A DNA stretch of 64,000 bases, from NCBI RefSeq assembly GCF_000427625.1, contig NZ_KE386569.1:4355173-4419172 (forward strand). Reading direction: 5' to 3'. The notes below the pieces were generated by a model, which saw only the letters and a program-made list of their open reading frames with translations, had not been told where the DNA came from and ran no database searches. The translations under genes and the position numbers were made by a program. Shown piece by piece: positions 46,617 to 56,826 of this stretch; the stretch's first letter is position 1; every line of letters begins with the position of its first letter. The stretch comes from Methylobacter luteus IMV-B-3098. GTDB lineage: Bacteria > Pseudomonadota > Gammaproteobacteria > Methylococcales > Methylomonadaceae.

Positions 46617-46705
46617 TTTGTCAGTTGAAATTTAATGGGTGATTAAAGAGATAGGTACATCATAAGAGCCAATCGGCTTGAAAGTGATGAGTATCTTTTG
46701 ATAAG

Positions 46706-46741
46706 GGCTTTAGTCGCGCTGCCGTGACTAAAGCCTTTTTT
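46706..46741 (+). terminator. Intrinsic terminator after the small secreted protein gene
   Basis: GGCTTTAGTC (46706-46715) pairs with GACTAAAGCC (46726-46735), followed by six T residues. It separates the small gene from the beta-barrel gene. Confidence 0.85.
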
Positions 46742-46781
46742 ACAATGGGTGGGTAAGCGCCTTAATATTGTTAGATGTTGC

Positions 46782-48041
46782 ATGGCTAGAAAGAAAATCA
46801 GAATTTTTAAGTATGTTGTTTTGCCGTTGGCATCAGTTTGTTCGGCATCTGTATGGGGTGCGGACGTGGAAAGAGGTGTGGGCGTCAATGAGCGGACAAT
46901 CAGGGATTATAGTCCTGCAGGTATCAGAGCCGGCAGTTTCATGATTCATCCCTTTTTTGAAAACCAGAATGAATACAAGGACAACATTTATTCACAGCAA
47001 AATAACACCCAAGACGACTTTATTTTTCACTTGCAGCCAGGAGTTAATGCAAGAAGCAACTGGAACCGTCACGCATTAGAAGCCAATGTCAGCACGGATA
47101 TGCAGCTTTATTCCTCGCATAGTAGTGAAGATAAAGAAAATTATGCCTTCGATTTGAATGGTCGTCTGGATGTATTGAGAGAAAACTTCGCTACAGCAAA
47201 ATTTTATTATGCTCATCAATACGAAGACAGGGGCTCACCTGATTCCCCTTTTAATGCCTCAAAACCTGTTCAGTATGATACAACCGGCGGTTTGATCGGT
47301 TATGAGCATAAAATCAATCGCATTCGATTTAATGTTCTAAATGATACCCAACATCTGGACTATGAAAACAGCATAAGCAGTAGCAACACTTTTATTAATA
47401 ATGATGACCGTGATCGTCAGAAAAATACGTCGACCGGACGTATTGGCTACGAGATCATGCCGGGATATGAAGCATTTGTCAGAGGCAGTTACAACTTTAT
47501 CGAATATGATCAAAAATTTGATGATTTTGGCCTCCAGCGTTCGTCGGATGGTTATGAAGTGGTTACCGGTATTGCCTTAGATTTTACCGGGAAATTAGTG
47601 GGTGATGCTTATATCGGGTATGCAAGGCAAGAATATGATGATGCTCAGTTAAAAACTATCAGTGATATAACTGGCGGTTTTGGCCTGAAATGGATGCCAA
47701 CGGGACTGACTACAGTTTCCGCCCGAGTTGACAGAGCCATTAACGAGACAACTCAGGGTTTTTCATCCGGCTACTTCAGTACTGCATCAACTGTAACTAT
47801 CGATCATGAATTACTGCGCAACGTATTGCTAAATGCCAGTGCCGGCTACATCTTCAATGATTACCGAGGCGGGGCAGGCCGCCAAGAAGATATTTATTAT
47901 GCAGGTATATCAGCAAAATATCTGCTTAATCGCAATTTCTTTCTTAAAAGTGGATACAACTTCAGAACCAGATCAACAAACTTCAACAATGCTGACTACG
48001 ATATTAACAATGTTTATTTTTCATTGGGTGCGCAGTTGTAA
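46782..48041 (+). CDS. Outer-membrane beta-barrel protein of the polysaccharide locus
   Basis: The 419-residue protein (from ATG 46782) has a signal peptide (RKKIRIFKYVVLPLASVCSA) and then alternating aromatic strands typical of a large barrel, for example HALEANVSTDMQLYSSHSSE and GGLIGYEHKINRIRFNVLND, ending with an aromatic strand NNVYFSLGAQL. It resembles the BBP2_2 barrel family found with exopolysaccharide clusters, where members are thought to act in polymer secretion or anchoring. A GTG at 46749 gives an 11-residue extension with no better support. The position after the Wza/Wzc genes supports a role in export. Confidence 0.78.
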   Translation: MARKKIRIFKYVVLPLASVCSASVWGADVERGVGVNERTIRDYSPAGIRAGSFMIHPFFENQNEYKDNIYSQQNNTQDDFIFHLQPGVNARSNWNRHALEANVSTDMQLYSSHSSEDKENYAFDLNGRLDVLRENFATAKFYYAHQYEDRGSPDSPFNASKPVQYDTTGGLIGYEHKINRIRFNVLNDTQHLDYENSISSSNTFINNDDRDRQKNTSTGRIGYEIMPGYEAFVRGSYNFIEYDQKFDDFGLQRSSDGYEVVTGIALDFTGKLVGDAYIGYARQEYDDAQLKTISDITGGFGLKWMPTGLTTVSARVDRAINETTQGFSSGYFSTASTVTIDHELLRNVLLNASAGYIFNDYRGGAGRQEDIYYAGISAKYLLNRNFFLKSGYNFRTRSTNFNNADYDINNVYFSLGAQL

Positions 48042-48259
48042 GTCAGTTTAAAATTGAAAAGCTGACAGAAAAAACGGTTGGTTTATGTTTAAAAAAGCTG
48101 TTGGCTTTAAACTTAAAAAGATATTTTTAATCGATAATGGCCCTTCGGGTACAGAAAATATCAGCCTTCCATGGAAAGATCGGATGGTTGTGATAGCGGC
48201 TCGGTATTGTTTGACTGCGCCTGAAGGTTGGCCTCTTCATGATATTTAGGAGATATATT

Positions 48260-49537
48260 TTGAAAACACTGGAACAAACAAAAATAGCAATAGTTGGATT
48301 AGGTTATGTAGGATTGCCCCTTGCTGTAGAATTCGGCAAAAAATATCCAACCATCGGTTTTGATATCAATCAAAAACGCGTACAGGAATTGCAGTCAGGC
48401 CAGGATTTGACGCTGGAAGTCAGCAGTGAAGAGCTTGGTCAGGCAGCACTTTTAAGCTATACCGCCTCGTTAAAAGATATTAAAAACTGCAATGTTTATA
48501 TTGTTACCGTACCTACACCCATCAATGAACACAAACAGCCGGATTTAACGCCGCTGATAAAAGCCAGCGAAGCTATCGGAACAATACTGAAACCCGACGA
48601 CGTGGTTATTTATGAATCAACCGTCTATCCCGGCGCCACCGAAGAAGTGTGCGTGCCCTTACTGGAACAACACTCGGGTCTCAAATTCAACGAGCAATTT
48701 TATGCGGGCTATAGTCCGGAGCGTATCAATCCGGGCGATAAGGAGCACCGCGTCACCAACATTCTCAAAGTGACTTCAGGCTCTACTGAAGAAACTGCGG
48801 ATTATGTGGATAGCCTTTATAAAAGCATTATTACCGCCGGTACACATAAAGCCAGCAGTCTCAAAGTAGCCGAAGCGGCCAAGGTCATTGAAAATACCCA
48901 GCGTGATGTCAATATCGCCTTGATCAATGAGCTGGCCATCCTGTTCAACCGTCTGGATATTGATACTGAAGAAGTCTTGTTGGCTGCGGGAACCAAATGG
49001 AATTTCCTGCCGTTCAGGCCCGGATTGGTAGGCGGACATTGCATCGGCGTGGATCCTTACTACCTCACTCATAAAGCTCAGGCTGTCGGCTACAATCCTG
49101 AAGTTATCCTGTCAGGACGACGCATCAATGATCGCATGGGCGAATATGTGGTATCGCAGCTCATAAAAAACCTATTGAAAAAGCGCATCCATATTCAGCA
49201 GGCCGATGTCTTGATCATGGGGCTGACCTTTAAGGAAAACTGCCCCGATTTACGCAATACCCGGGTGGTCGATATCATCAAAGAACTGCAGGACTATGAA
49301 GTTAATGTCCATGTCTATGATCCTTGGGTCAGTCCGGAAGAAGCCATGCATGAATACGGCATCGCCTTAATTGAAAAACCGGAAGCAAAAAAATATGACG
49401 CCGTCATCCTGGCTGTTGCGCATGAGCAATTCAGGCAACTGCCCATTGAACAGATTAAAGGGTACGCCAAGCCGAATTCTGTGATTTATGACCTTAAATA
49501 TCTTTTTCCCGCCAACCAAACTGATGACAGGCTATAA
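48260..49537 (+). CDS. tviB: UDP-sugar 6-dehydrogenase, TviB/WbpA type
   Basis: The enzyme oxidises C6 of a UDP-hexosamine with two NAD+ to a uronic acid. The 425-residue protein has a Rossmann start ([20 protein letters not shown]), a [15 protein letters not shown] segment and the catalytic Cys within [20 protein letters not shown]. Resemblance to TviB, the UDP-GlcNAc/GalNAc dehydrogenase of Vi capsule, is greater than to UDP-glucose dehydrogenase. The TTG at 48260 is preceded by AGGAG with 7-base spacing, which settles the start; a frame from 48239 adds seven residues. The next gene begins 3 bases after its stop. Confidence 0.9.
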   Translation: MKTLEQTKIAIVGLGYVGLPLAVEFGKKYPTIGFDINQKRVQELQSGQDLTLEVSSEELGQAALLSYTASLKDIKNCNVYIVTVPTPINEHKQPDLTPLIKASEAIGTILKPDDVVIYESTVYPGATEEVCVPLLEQHSGLKFNEQFYAGYSPERINPGDKEHRVTNILKVTSGSTEETADYVDSLYKSIITAGTHKASSLKVAEAAKVIENTQRDVNIALINELAILFNRLDIDTEEVLLAAGTKWNFLPFRPGLVGGHCIGVDPYYLTHKAQAVGYNPEVILSGRRINDRMGEYVVSQLIKNLLKKRIHIQQADVLIMGLTFKENCPDLRNTRVVDIIKELQDYEVNVHVYDPWVSPEEAMHEYGIALIEKPEAKKYDAVILAVAHEQFRQLPIEQIKGYAKPNSVIYDLKYLFPANQTDDRL

Positions 49538-49540
49538 CCC

Positions 49541-50557
49541 ATGAAAGTATTAGTCACCGGCACCGCTGGCTTTATCGGCAATCACCTGGCCATCAAATTA
49601 CTGGAAAGAGGCGATGAAGTCATCGGTGTGGATAATCTTAATGATTACTACGATGTCAACCTGAAAAAGGCCCGCCTGGCTCGCATTCTGGATCATAAGA
49701 ATTATACCGACGTGCGCGCCGATATCGCCGACCGGGAAACGATGGAGCGGCTGTTTAAACAACATCAGCCTCAACGGGTCGTCAACCTGGCCGCACAAGC
49801 CGGTGTCCGATATTCCATAGAGAATCCTCATGCTTATATCGACAGTAACATCGTCGGCTTTATCAATATTCTGGAAGGCTGCCGGCATCATCAGGTAGAG
49901 CATCTGGTTTATGCCTCCAGCAGCTCGGTTTATGGCGCCAATGAAACCATGCCGTTTTCCGTGCATGACAATGTCGATCATCCGCTCAGCCTGTATGCCG
50001 CCTCCAAGAAAGCCAACGAACTGATGGCGCATACCTACAGCAATTTATATCAACTGCCGACCACCGGGCTAAGGTTTTTTACCGTTTACGGTCCGTGGGG
50101 AAGGCCGGATATGGCTCTGTTTTTATTTACCAAGGCCATACTGGCGGGCGAGCCTATCCAGGTATTTAACTATGGCAAGCATCGCCGGGATTTTACTTAT
50201 ATCGATGATATCGTCGAAGGCATCATCAGAACGCTGGACAATCCCGCCAAGCCCAACCCGGAATGGACCGGCAAACTGCCGGATCCGGGCACCAGCAAGG
50301 CGCCATGGCGGGTCTACAATATCGGCAACCAAAACCCGGTCGAATTGCTGACTTATATAGAAACCCTGGAAAAAGCCCTGGGTAAAACAGCAGAAAAACA
50401 GCTGCTGCCATTACAGCCCGGGGATGTACCGGATACTTATGCCGATGTGGAAGCGCTGGTAACGGATGTAGGGTACAAACCCGATACGACTATCGAAAAA
50501 GGCATTGGAAAATTTGTTGATTGGTATCTGGCGTACAACAACGTAACAACCAATTAA
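49541..50557 (+). CDS. UDP-sugar 4-epimerase (SDR family)
   Basis: The 338-residue extended short-chain dehydrogenase has the NAD loop [15 protein letters not shown] (start) and [13 protein letters not shown] with the catalytic [15 protein letters not shown]. It resembles UDP-glucuronate 4-epimerases (LspL/Cap1J-like) and would act on the acid made by the preceding dehydrogenase, giving a galacturonic-type sugar nucleotide. The substrate depends on whether that product is UDP-GlcA or UDP-GlcNAcA. The two genes are 3 bases apart and almost certainly co-translated. Confidence 0.88.
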   Translation: MKVLVTGTAGFIGNHLAIKLLERGDEVIGVDNLNDYYDVNLKKARLARILDHKNYTDVRADIADRETMERLFKQHQPQRVVNLAAQAGVRYSIENPHAYIDSNIVGFINILEGCRHHQVEHLVYASSSSVYGANETMPFSVHDNVDHPLSLYAASKKANELMAHTYSNLYQLPTTGLRFFTVYGPWGRPDMALFLFTKAILAGEPIQVFNYGKHRRDFTYIDDIVEGIIRTLDNPAKPNPEWTGKLPDPGTSKAPWRVYNIGNQNPVELLTYIETLEKALGKTAEKQLLPLQPGDVPDTYADVEALVTDVGYKPDTTIEKGIGKFVDWYLAYNNVTTN

Positions 50558-51137
50558 TTTCATTTTTCCGGAAACTCTTGCCGGCAAGCCGAGGCAAAGG
50601 CGGGTGCTTAAATATTATTGGTTATCGACATAATAGCCGAAGTACTAAAAAGCTCCTGTTCCGTGAAATGTGATTTTGGTACAAAAAGATCAAGGGCGAG
50701 GGTGATTATCCTTAGTGGATGCGTTAGATGTGCTGATGTATATCAGCGCCACCCGAATCCTGTTCAATAGAAAAGGCGTAAAAATACTCCTGAAAAAGAA
50801 GTCAATCAGACGCGAAGACGTAAGTTCTAAGTTGATAAGGGATTCGTGGTCGATGTCGGATCAGGCTATAGAACCTTATAAGTTTCAATTAACCGTCACA
50901 TTGAAACTATGGCCCGGGAAGGGCTTCTTCTTATTATTTTGTCGCTGAGAAGTTTAAAAATATTTGTCTGAATAAATAATGATCCAGGACAATTGATGAT
51001 TATGAATGGCTTACTCAAGCTACTAAAGTCTTAATATAAATCGTTATGATTAGATTTATGCTCAATAAGCGAGCGTAAACAATTTAGCCAAATATCAAAA
51101 AAAACATATAACTTTTAATTTTAAAATTGGCAATATA
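50558..51137. other. 580-base gap without supported genes
   Basis: A 77-codon frame at 50715-50948 is open but has no signal, motif or clear ribosome site, so I leave it out as a gene. Base composition shifts from balanced on the left to strongly AT-rich at the right, marking the border of the foreign-looking stretch that holds wzx and wzy. Confidence 0.5.
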
Positions 51138-52406
51138 ATGTTTAGCAAAAGTTTACAGTATAATTTATTGTCACTTATAAATATAGCTATTTCATTTGTG
51201 TTTATTATTTTTTTGGGTCGCAAATTTGGTGCGGGCGCCAATACCGATATTTACTTTGTTTCCATTGCAATAGTGGGTTATATGGGTATTTTGGCTCAAT
51301 GTGTATGGGGAGCTATGAGTCCCTATTATGCAAAACTAAAAGTAGAAAACTTACAGTTGGCATCAAAATTATATTCAGTATTACTCAATAATGTAATTAT
51401 GATCTCTTTTGTAGAGATTCTGCTATATTTTTTAATCACCGATAATTTTCGTGTAATTTCCCCGGGTAAAAAAGAGTTTCTAGATATATTTATTTATTAT
51501 TTAGTTCTTCAAAGTATTATTTTATTTAATAAGTCATTGTTGAATCTTGAGAAGCACTTTGCTGTTTTTTACCTGGTTGATATTTTTATAACAAGTGTTA
51601 ATTTAATAGTCTTATTATTTTTTTCAGAAGGCAATATACTCATTATTGCATATTCTACTATCGTTGCCGCTATATTAGCCGTTATATGGCAACTCTACCT
51701 GGTCTTTTTCAGATTGAATTATAGATATCGGTTATCCATTTATCAAAAAGATATGCCTAATATCTACCGAAACTCAATAAAAATGAATATTGGTTTGTTG
51801 CTATATGGATTCAAGGATATTATTTTAGTCTCTGTTTTTACGAGCTTTGGTAGCGGCGTTTATTCGTTATTCAATTATGCTAATAAGTTCTCGGTGGCTT
51901 TGTTTCAGATAACTAATGCACCAATAGTGAACGTATACGTAGCTAAGCTTAATGAAGTTGTTGCCCATAAAAAGTTTAATGAAGTTAACGGATTGAGAAG
52001 GGATGTCTTAGTTCAAACAGTTCTCTTGCTTGTGATAGGGTTCACGGTATTATATTTCATTTTGCCTTATATTTTGGGTCTGTTTTTTAAAGGTAAATTC
52101 TCTTTTGAAGAGATTAAAGAAATACAACGCATTTTTAGTTATATGGCTGTGTTCTACTTTGTATGGGCAATAAACATTCCCTATTCCAGAGCAATATCAA
52201 TATTTAAATTATTTAATTACAATCTGCTTGTGAATTTTGTGTTTTTTGCTTTGATTTGTTCAGCATATATGGCTTTTAAGATTTACTCATTAAGTTATGT
52301 TGATATGTTATTGTTATTTTCATTTGCACAATTTACAAATCTAATTTTATATTTTATAAAAAATAAGCAGTTTTTAAAAAAGAAAGAAGAACTAAGTGCA
52401 TGCTGA
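51138..52406 (+). CDS. wzx: Polysaccharide flippase (Wzx-like)
   Basis: The 422-residue membrane protein has about 12 hydrophobic segments and the MATE/MOP-type start (SLQYNLLSLINIAISFVFII, FLGRKFGAGANTDIYFVSIA). Wzx proteins flip undecaprenyl-linked repeat units across the inner membrane. The gene is far more AT-rich than the nucleotide-sugar genes before it, as serotype-specific genes often are. It is followed 26 bases later by an acetyltransferase gene. Sequence identity within this family is low, so the assignment rests on topology and context. Confidence 0.85.
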   Translation: MFSKSLQYNLLSLINIAISFVFIIFLGRKFGAGANTDIYFVSIAIVGYMGILAQCVWGAMSPYYAKLKVENLQLASKLYSVLLNNVIMISFVEILLYFLITDNFRVISPGKKEFLDIFIYYLVLQSIILFNKSLLNLEKHFAVFYLVDIFITSVNLIVLLFFSEGNILIIAYSTIVAAILAVIWQLYLVFFRLNYRYRLSIYQKDMPNIYRNSIKMNIGLLLYGFKDIILVSVFTSFGSGVYSLFNYANKFSVALFQITNAPIVNVYVAKLNEVVAHKKFNEVNGLRRDVLVQTVLLLVIGFTVLYFILPYILGLFFKGKFSFEEIKEIQRIFSYMAVFYFVWAINIPYSRAISIFKLFNYNLLVNFVFFALICSAYMAFKIYSLSYVDMLLLFSFAQFTNLILYFIKNKQFLKKKEELSAC

Positions 52407-52432
52407 AGCAAATATAATTTCGATAAACTAAA

Positions 52433-52942
52433 ATGAATAAAATATTAAAATATCTGGCTTATAAATTTCTTAGTCCGGTGAAGTACGCAAAATTTATAGG
52501 TGTTAAATTAGGAGCCAATCCTATTATTAATACAAAGTATTTTGGATCTGAGCCTTACTTGATAGAAATCGGTGACAATATTCGAACTTCTATAAATGTA
52601 TATTTTCTTAATCATGATGGTGCTGTGCATGTTTTAAGGAATTTACATAAGGAATTTGAAAAAGCTGATTTATTTAGAAAGATTATTATCGGAAATAATG
52701 TTTATATTGGTATTAATGTAACTATATTATCAGGTACTAAAGTTGGAGATAATGTTATTATCGGGGCCGGTAGTCTTGTCAGAGGCGAATTAAAATCCAA
52801 TAGTGTTTATGCCGGGGTGCCAGTTAAATATATTTGCTCAATTGATGAATTTAAAGAAAAAAATAGTCATCTTTTCATAAATACACTTTCAACAGAGCAA
52901 GTTAAAAAAGAAAAAATTATAAGGACGATGTTTAATTTATAA
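52433..52942 (+). CDS. Hexapeptide-repeat acetyltransferase
   Basis: The 169-residue protein belongs to the left-handed beta-helix acyltransferases. Repeats such as IIIGNNVYIGINVTILSGTK and VGDNVIIGAGSLVRGELKSN are visible, followed by the end YAGVPVKYI. It has the short N-terminal helix of capsule O-acetyltransferases, and probably acetylates a sugar of the repeat unit. It follows wzx in the same AT-rich segment. Confidence 0.85.
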   Translation: MNKILKYLAYKFLSPVKYAKFIGVKLGANPIINTKYFGSEPYLIEIGDNIRTSINVYFLNHDGAVHVLRNLHKEFEKADLFRKIIIGNNVYIGINVTILSGTKVGDNVIIGAGSLVRGELKSNSVYAGVPVKYICSIDEFKEKNSHLFINTLSTEQVKKEKIIRTMFNL

Positions 52943-53306
52943 GAAGGATTTTATCTGGAATCGGCTCATAAGCTTCTAGTGATATTCGCTAAAAATGTTG
53001 GTGCTCGTTTGCACAAGCCGATATGAGGGAGTTTAAAACGTTGTTCTTGATACAGCGACAGCGGATGTTCATTTAGTTTTAGTGAAAGACCAGATACAGA
53101 AAAATTTTAGACGAAACCTCCGCGTTATTTGCGCCATTCGATAATGCTGGTGCGCTATCAGGCGTGATTAATTGAACTCTTCAGACACTCTGGCCGCTCC
53201 AGCTAACTGCTAACGTGTCTGCTTACATAAAAAATTAACAATTGAAGCAATTACTGAAACCTATTCACGAAGGTACGTAATTGTTTTTAATAAGGAGTGC
53301 TGTGTA
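52943..53306. other. 364-base gap without supported genes
   Basis: I see no gene, hairpin or repeat I can support here. The sequence is less AT-rich than wzx, and an AGGAG ribosome site for asnB lies at its right end. Confidence 0.4.
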
Positions 53307-55169
53307 ATGTGCGGTATTGTGGGTATTGCCTCTAGCTCGCCGGTTGAGCAGCAAGCATGGCTGCTTAAAGGACGTGATGCCATGACGCATCGTGGGCCAG
53401 ATGATGCAGGAGAATGGTGGTCTGCAGATAAACGAGTAGGCCTGGCTCATCGGCGACTCTCTATTGTGGATCTTTCTCCGGCTGGACATCAGCCAATGCA
53501 CGATATGACAAAGAATCTGACTATCGTATTCAATGGTGAAATCTACAACTATCTCGACTTGAAGCAAGAGCTTAAAGGAAAAGGCTACGTCTTCAATTCT
53601 CACAGTGACACTGAAGTGATCCTCTCGGCCTACCTTGAGTGGGGAACGGAATGTCTTTCACGGCTCAACGGCATGTTCGCTTTTGCCCTATACGATGCCA
53701 GGGTAAAAAAAATTTTTCTGGCTCGTGATCGGGCCGGGGAAAAACCTTTGTTCTATGCGCAGGCTAGCGGTGAATTACGTTTTGCCTCTGAACTGAAAGG
53801 GTTGTTGGCTGATTCCGCATTCAACCATGCTATTAATTACGAAGCGCTGGATTGTTATTTATCCATGGGCTATATCCCGGGCGATCACTGCGCGATACAG
53901 GGCGTGAATAAACTGCCGCCAGCACATGCAATACTGTTTGATTGTGCAATGGGTACAATCAAAGTGTGGCGCTACTGGAGTCTGCCAGAGCAGGATGTTT
54001 TCCCCACCTCCTTCCAAGTCGATGAAGATGAACTACTGGACGAGTTGGAAGTGCTCTTGCAGGATGCGGTTCGTCGTCAATTAGTCGCGGATGTGCCTGT
54101 CGGCGTTCTGTTAAGTGGAGGCGTTGATTCGAGTTTAATAACTGCAATGGCGGTGCGTGAATCTAGCCGAGTTAAAACCTTTAACGTGGGGTTTCCAAGT
54201 TTTGATAAATACAATGAAGCCCCGCATGCGCGCCTAATAGCTCAGAACTTTGGGACTGAGCATATCGAACTCCAAGCAGACGATGTCAGTCCCGATTTAT
54301 TGCCTATTTTAGCGCGTCAATATGATGAGCCGATGGTTGACTCTTCCATGATTCCCACTTACTTGGTTAGCCAGTTGGTAAGACAGCACTGCACCGTGGC
54401 GTTAGGTGGCGATGGGGGTGATGAATTATTCGGCGGGTATGCTTATTACAACCGGCTTTTATGGACGCATCAAAAATTTGGATGGATTCCCACGGCGCTG
54501 CGCAAACCTCTTGCAATCGGCGGTAGTTTGCTGCCTACAGGATTCAAAGGACGGCACACGTTACAGTCTCTCGGAACTGATCTTTCCCGGGATCTGCCGT
54601 CAGTTGCTACTTATTTTGATCCTTTAGCTCGCCGACAATTGTTAAGCTCCATTGATTCTTGCTCTCCAGTAGCAGAAAAGATTCGTAGTAAGCGAGTTCC
54701 TCAAACAACGGATCTTCTGCAACGCGTTACTCGTATGGATTTCAATAATTATCTGGCAGAAGACATTTTAGTCAAAGTAGATCGAGCCAGCATGTTAACT
54801 TCACTGGAAATCCGCGCACCGCTGCTTGATTACCGCATCATTGAATTTGCCTTTGGTCGAGTGCCGTCGTCTCTTAAAACAACAATAGATCAACGCAAGA
54901 TTCTACTAAAGCGGCTTGCCGCTCGCGTTTTGCCTCCAGAATTCGATCTGCAACGCAAACATGGTTTTTCCATTCCGTTGCCTAATTGGTTGAAAGCTGG
55001 CTTGTGGCGGGAAATGTTTTATGAAGTTTTGCTGGATAAGCAATGTTTATTCGATCGAAACGCTGTAAGTCAATTGCTTCAAGGGCAGGATTCCGGAAAA
55101 CACAATAGCGAACGGTTGTTTAGCTTAGTGCTGTTTGAACTTTGGCGACGTGAATATCAAATTTCATAA
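53307..55169 (+). CDS. asnB: Asparagine synthase, glutamine-hydrolysing type
   Basis: The 620-residue enzyme has a class II amidotransferase domain with N-terminal Cys2 (MCGIVGIASS), RGPDDAGEWW and FNGEIYNYLDLKQELKGKG. An ATP-pyrophosphatase domain follows with LLSGGVDSSLITAMA and GDGGDELFGGY. Genes of this type in polysaccharide loci may amidate uronic acids rather than make asparagine, which would fit the uronate made by the dehydrogenase earlier; that is inference. AGGAG lies 8 bases before the start. Confidence 0.92.
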   Translation: MCGIVGIASSSPVEQQAWLLKGRDAMTHRGPDDAGEWWSADKRVGLAHRRLSIVDLSPAGHQPMHDMTKNLTIVFNGEIYNYLDLKQELKGKGYVFNSHSDTEVILSAYLEWGTECLSRLNGMFAFALYDARVKKIFLARDRAGEKPLFYAQASGELRFASELKGLLADSAFNHAINYEALDCYLSMGYIPGDHCAIQGVNKLPPAHAILFDCAMGTIKVWRYWSLPEQDVFPTSFQVDEDELLDELEVLLQDAVRRQLVADVPVGVLLSGGVDSSLITAMAVRESSRVKTFNVGFPSFDKYNEAPHARLIAQNFGTEHIELQADDVSPDLLPILARQYDEPMVDSSMIPTYLVSQLVRQHCTVALGGDGGDELFGGYAYYNRLLWTHQKFGWIPTALRKPLAIGGSLLPTGFKGRHTLQSLGTDLSRDLPSVATYFDPLARRQLLSSIDSCSPVAEKIRSKRVPQTTDLLQRVTRMDFNNYLAEDILVKVDRASMLTSLEIRAPLLDYRIIEFAFGRVPSSLKTTIDQRKILLKRLAARVLPPEFDLQRKHGFSIPLPNWLKAGLWREMFYEVLLDKQCLFDRNAVSQLLQGQDSGKHNSERLFSLVLFELWRREYQIS

Positions 55170-55377
55170 TAATTGAATATCCGTTAACCGAAAAAATAAA
55201 AACAGTAGATGGTATTGGATATCTGCAATATGCCAGCTTCCGGACTTGATAATTTACAAACTTTGGCACAGATCAGGTCTTAATTAAATTAAGGTGGGGG
55301 CGGAGTTGAAAAGATGATTTGTTAATAGTGATCCAAGTACTGAGGAATTAACATCGAAATTATTAAGACTTGGTAGC

Positions 55378-56826
55378 ATGAGAATCATTGTGGGCCTTTT
55401 GTTGGGAATCTATAGCTTGATAAAAATAAATGCAATATACATTAGATTAGCTTTTATTCTCTTATTATTGGTGCTTTTTTTTGTAAAGCCTGAATTTGAA
55501 AGTGTAACTGATCCCGAAATTTTACTTATTTATATTATTGTCTTTTTTGCTGCAACTTTTATTCATTTATTAAGTGAAAAAGATAATAAAAATTGGTTTC
55601 GTTTGGACATTATGTTCCTTTTAGGCTATGGAATAGTTCATTTTCAATGGCCGATTATGTTTTCTATTAGTGAAGTTTATCCGGATAAATTCGCAAAAGT
55701 CACAATGAGTTCCTTTTATGTCAATTATGGAACATGGCTCGCGGCAGCAGGTATTGTATCCTGGTTTTTAGGGCATTCTTTTCTGGCGATAAGAACAGTG
55801 CCTGTTAATGTCGATTATTCTTTTAGTTATAAAAAATTGTTATGGCTTACTGTAATATTAAATGTGCTGTTTCTATCTACAGCAGGATCTGATTATTTAT
55901 CAGGCGGTGTATATAAAGGCTCGGGAGGCTCAGCTGCGGGTGAAGGTATTGCAGCATATTTTCAGTTACTTCTTTCATTTTCAATAGTAGTTATAACCGC
56001 TACTATTTTATTAAACTATAAGAATAATTTTAAATTTAATAGTATGGTCTGGCTGCTAAGCTTGGATAAAAAATATTTATTTCTGACTATTTGCTATATT
56101 TTGTTATTTTTTTCTATTGGTGATAGAGGGGCATCGATACAAGTTATTTTTGCATTTCTTGTTTTATTTGGAAGCTTAATTAGACCTATAAAATTTATAG
56201 AACTAATTATAATGACTATTATCGGGTCGCTATTGTTAACATTGATCGGGTTAGGAAGAAGCGCTAAGGATGGCGATAATATATTATCATCAGGGTTAGA
56301 TAACTTCGAAATGACATCGGGTTATGATATTACTTTGGAACTGGCGAATAGTGCAAGAACACTATACAGCACATTATCAGCTGTACCGCAATATCATGAT
56401 TATTTCTATGGCAAGCTTTGGCTTGACAAAATACTGAGTATTTTCCCTTTTGCTCAGAATATTTATTTACAGCTTTCAGAAGATGTTACCTATGAAATGG
56501 GTTCGTCGGCATATATTACATATTTGAAATTTGGACTTTACCCACCCTCGGGCGAAGGAACTTCCCTGGTAGCGGATATATTTCTAAACTTCGGTTTGAT
56601 CGGCGTATTGTTTTGCTTATTTCTTTTAGGAATGTTTTTTAAGAAAGTAGAAAACGAGCTTAAGCTACAGCAAAACTATTATTGGATGGTAACAGCCGCT
56701 TTGCTTGCTAGCATGGCATTTTATATGGGGCGGGGCAGTTTTTTTGATCCTCTTAGAATGATTATTTGGGGCCTGGGATTATCTTATTTTTTTGTTAGAT
56801 GGAGGAAAAGAGAGTGTATAAGGTAG
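55378..56826 (+). CDS. wzy: O-antigen/EPS polymerase (Wzy-like)
   Basis: The 482-residue membrane protein has about 11-12 hydrophobic segments and a large loop with YHDYFYGKLWLDKILSIFPF and PPSGEGTSLVADIFLNFGLI, the pattern of Wzy polymerases. Wzy joins repeat units in the periplasm and works with Wzx and the Wzc-like co-polymerase. It is AT-rich and its end overlaps the next gene. The family is so diverse that the call rests on topology, length and location. Confidence 0.82.
   Translation: MRIIVGLLLGIYSLIKINAIYIRLAFILLLLVLFFVKPEFESVTDPEILLIYIIVFFAATFIHLLSEKDNKNWFRLDIMFLLGYGIVHFQWPIMFSISEVYPDKFAKVTMSSFYVNYGTWLAAAGIVSWFLGHSFLAIRTVPVNVDYSFSYKKLLWLTVILNVLFLSTAGSDYLSGGVYKGSGGSAAGEGIAAYFQLLLSFSIVVITATILLNYKNNFKFNSMVWLLSLDKKYLFLTICYILLFFSIGDRGASIQVIFAFLVLFGSLIRPIKFIELIIMTIIGSLLLTLIGLGRSAKDGDNILSSGLDNFEMTSGYDITLELANSARTLYSTLSAVPQYHDYFYGKLWLDKILSIFPFAQNIYLQLSEDVTYEMGSSAYITYLKFGLYPPSGEGTSLVADIFLNFGLIGVLFCLFLLGMFFKKVENELKLQQNYYWMVTAALLASMAFYMGRGSFFDPLRMIIWGLGLSYFFVRWRKRECIR

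Noticed and set aside
50715-50948. 77-codon frame between the epimerase and wzx
   Set aside because: The first codons are plausible but there is no ribosome site, motif or context; treated as chance.
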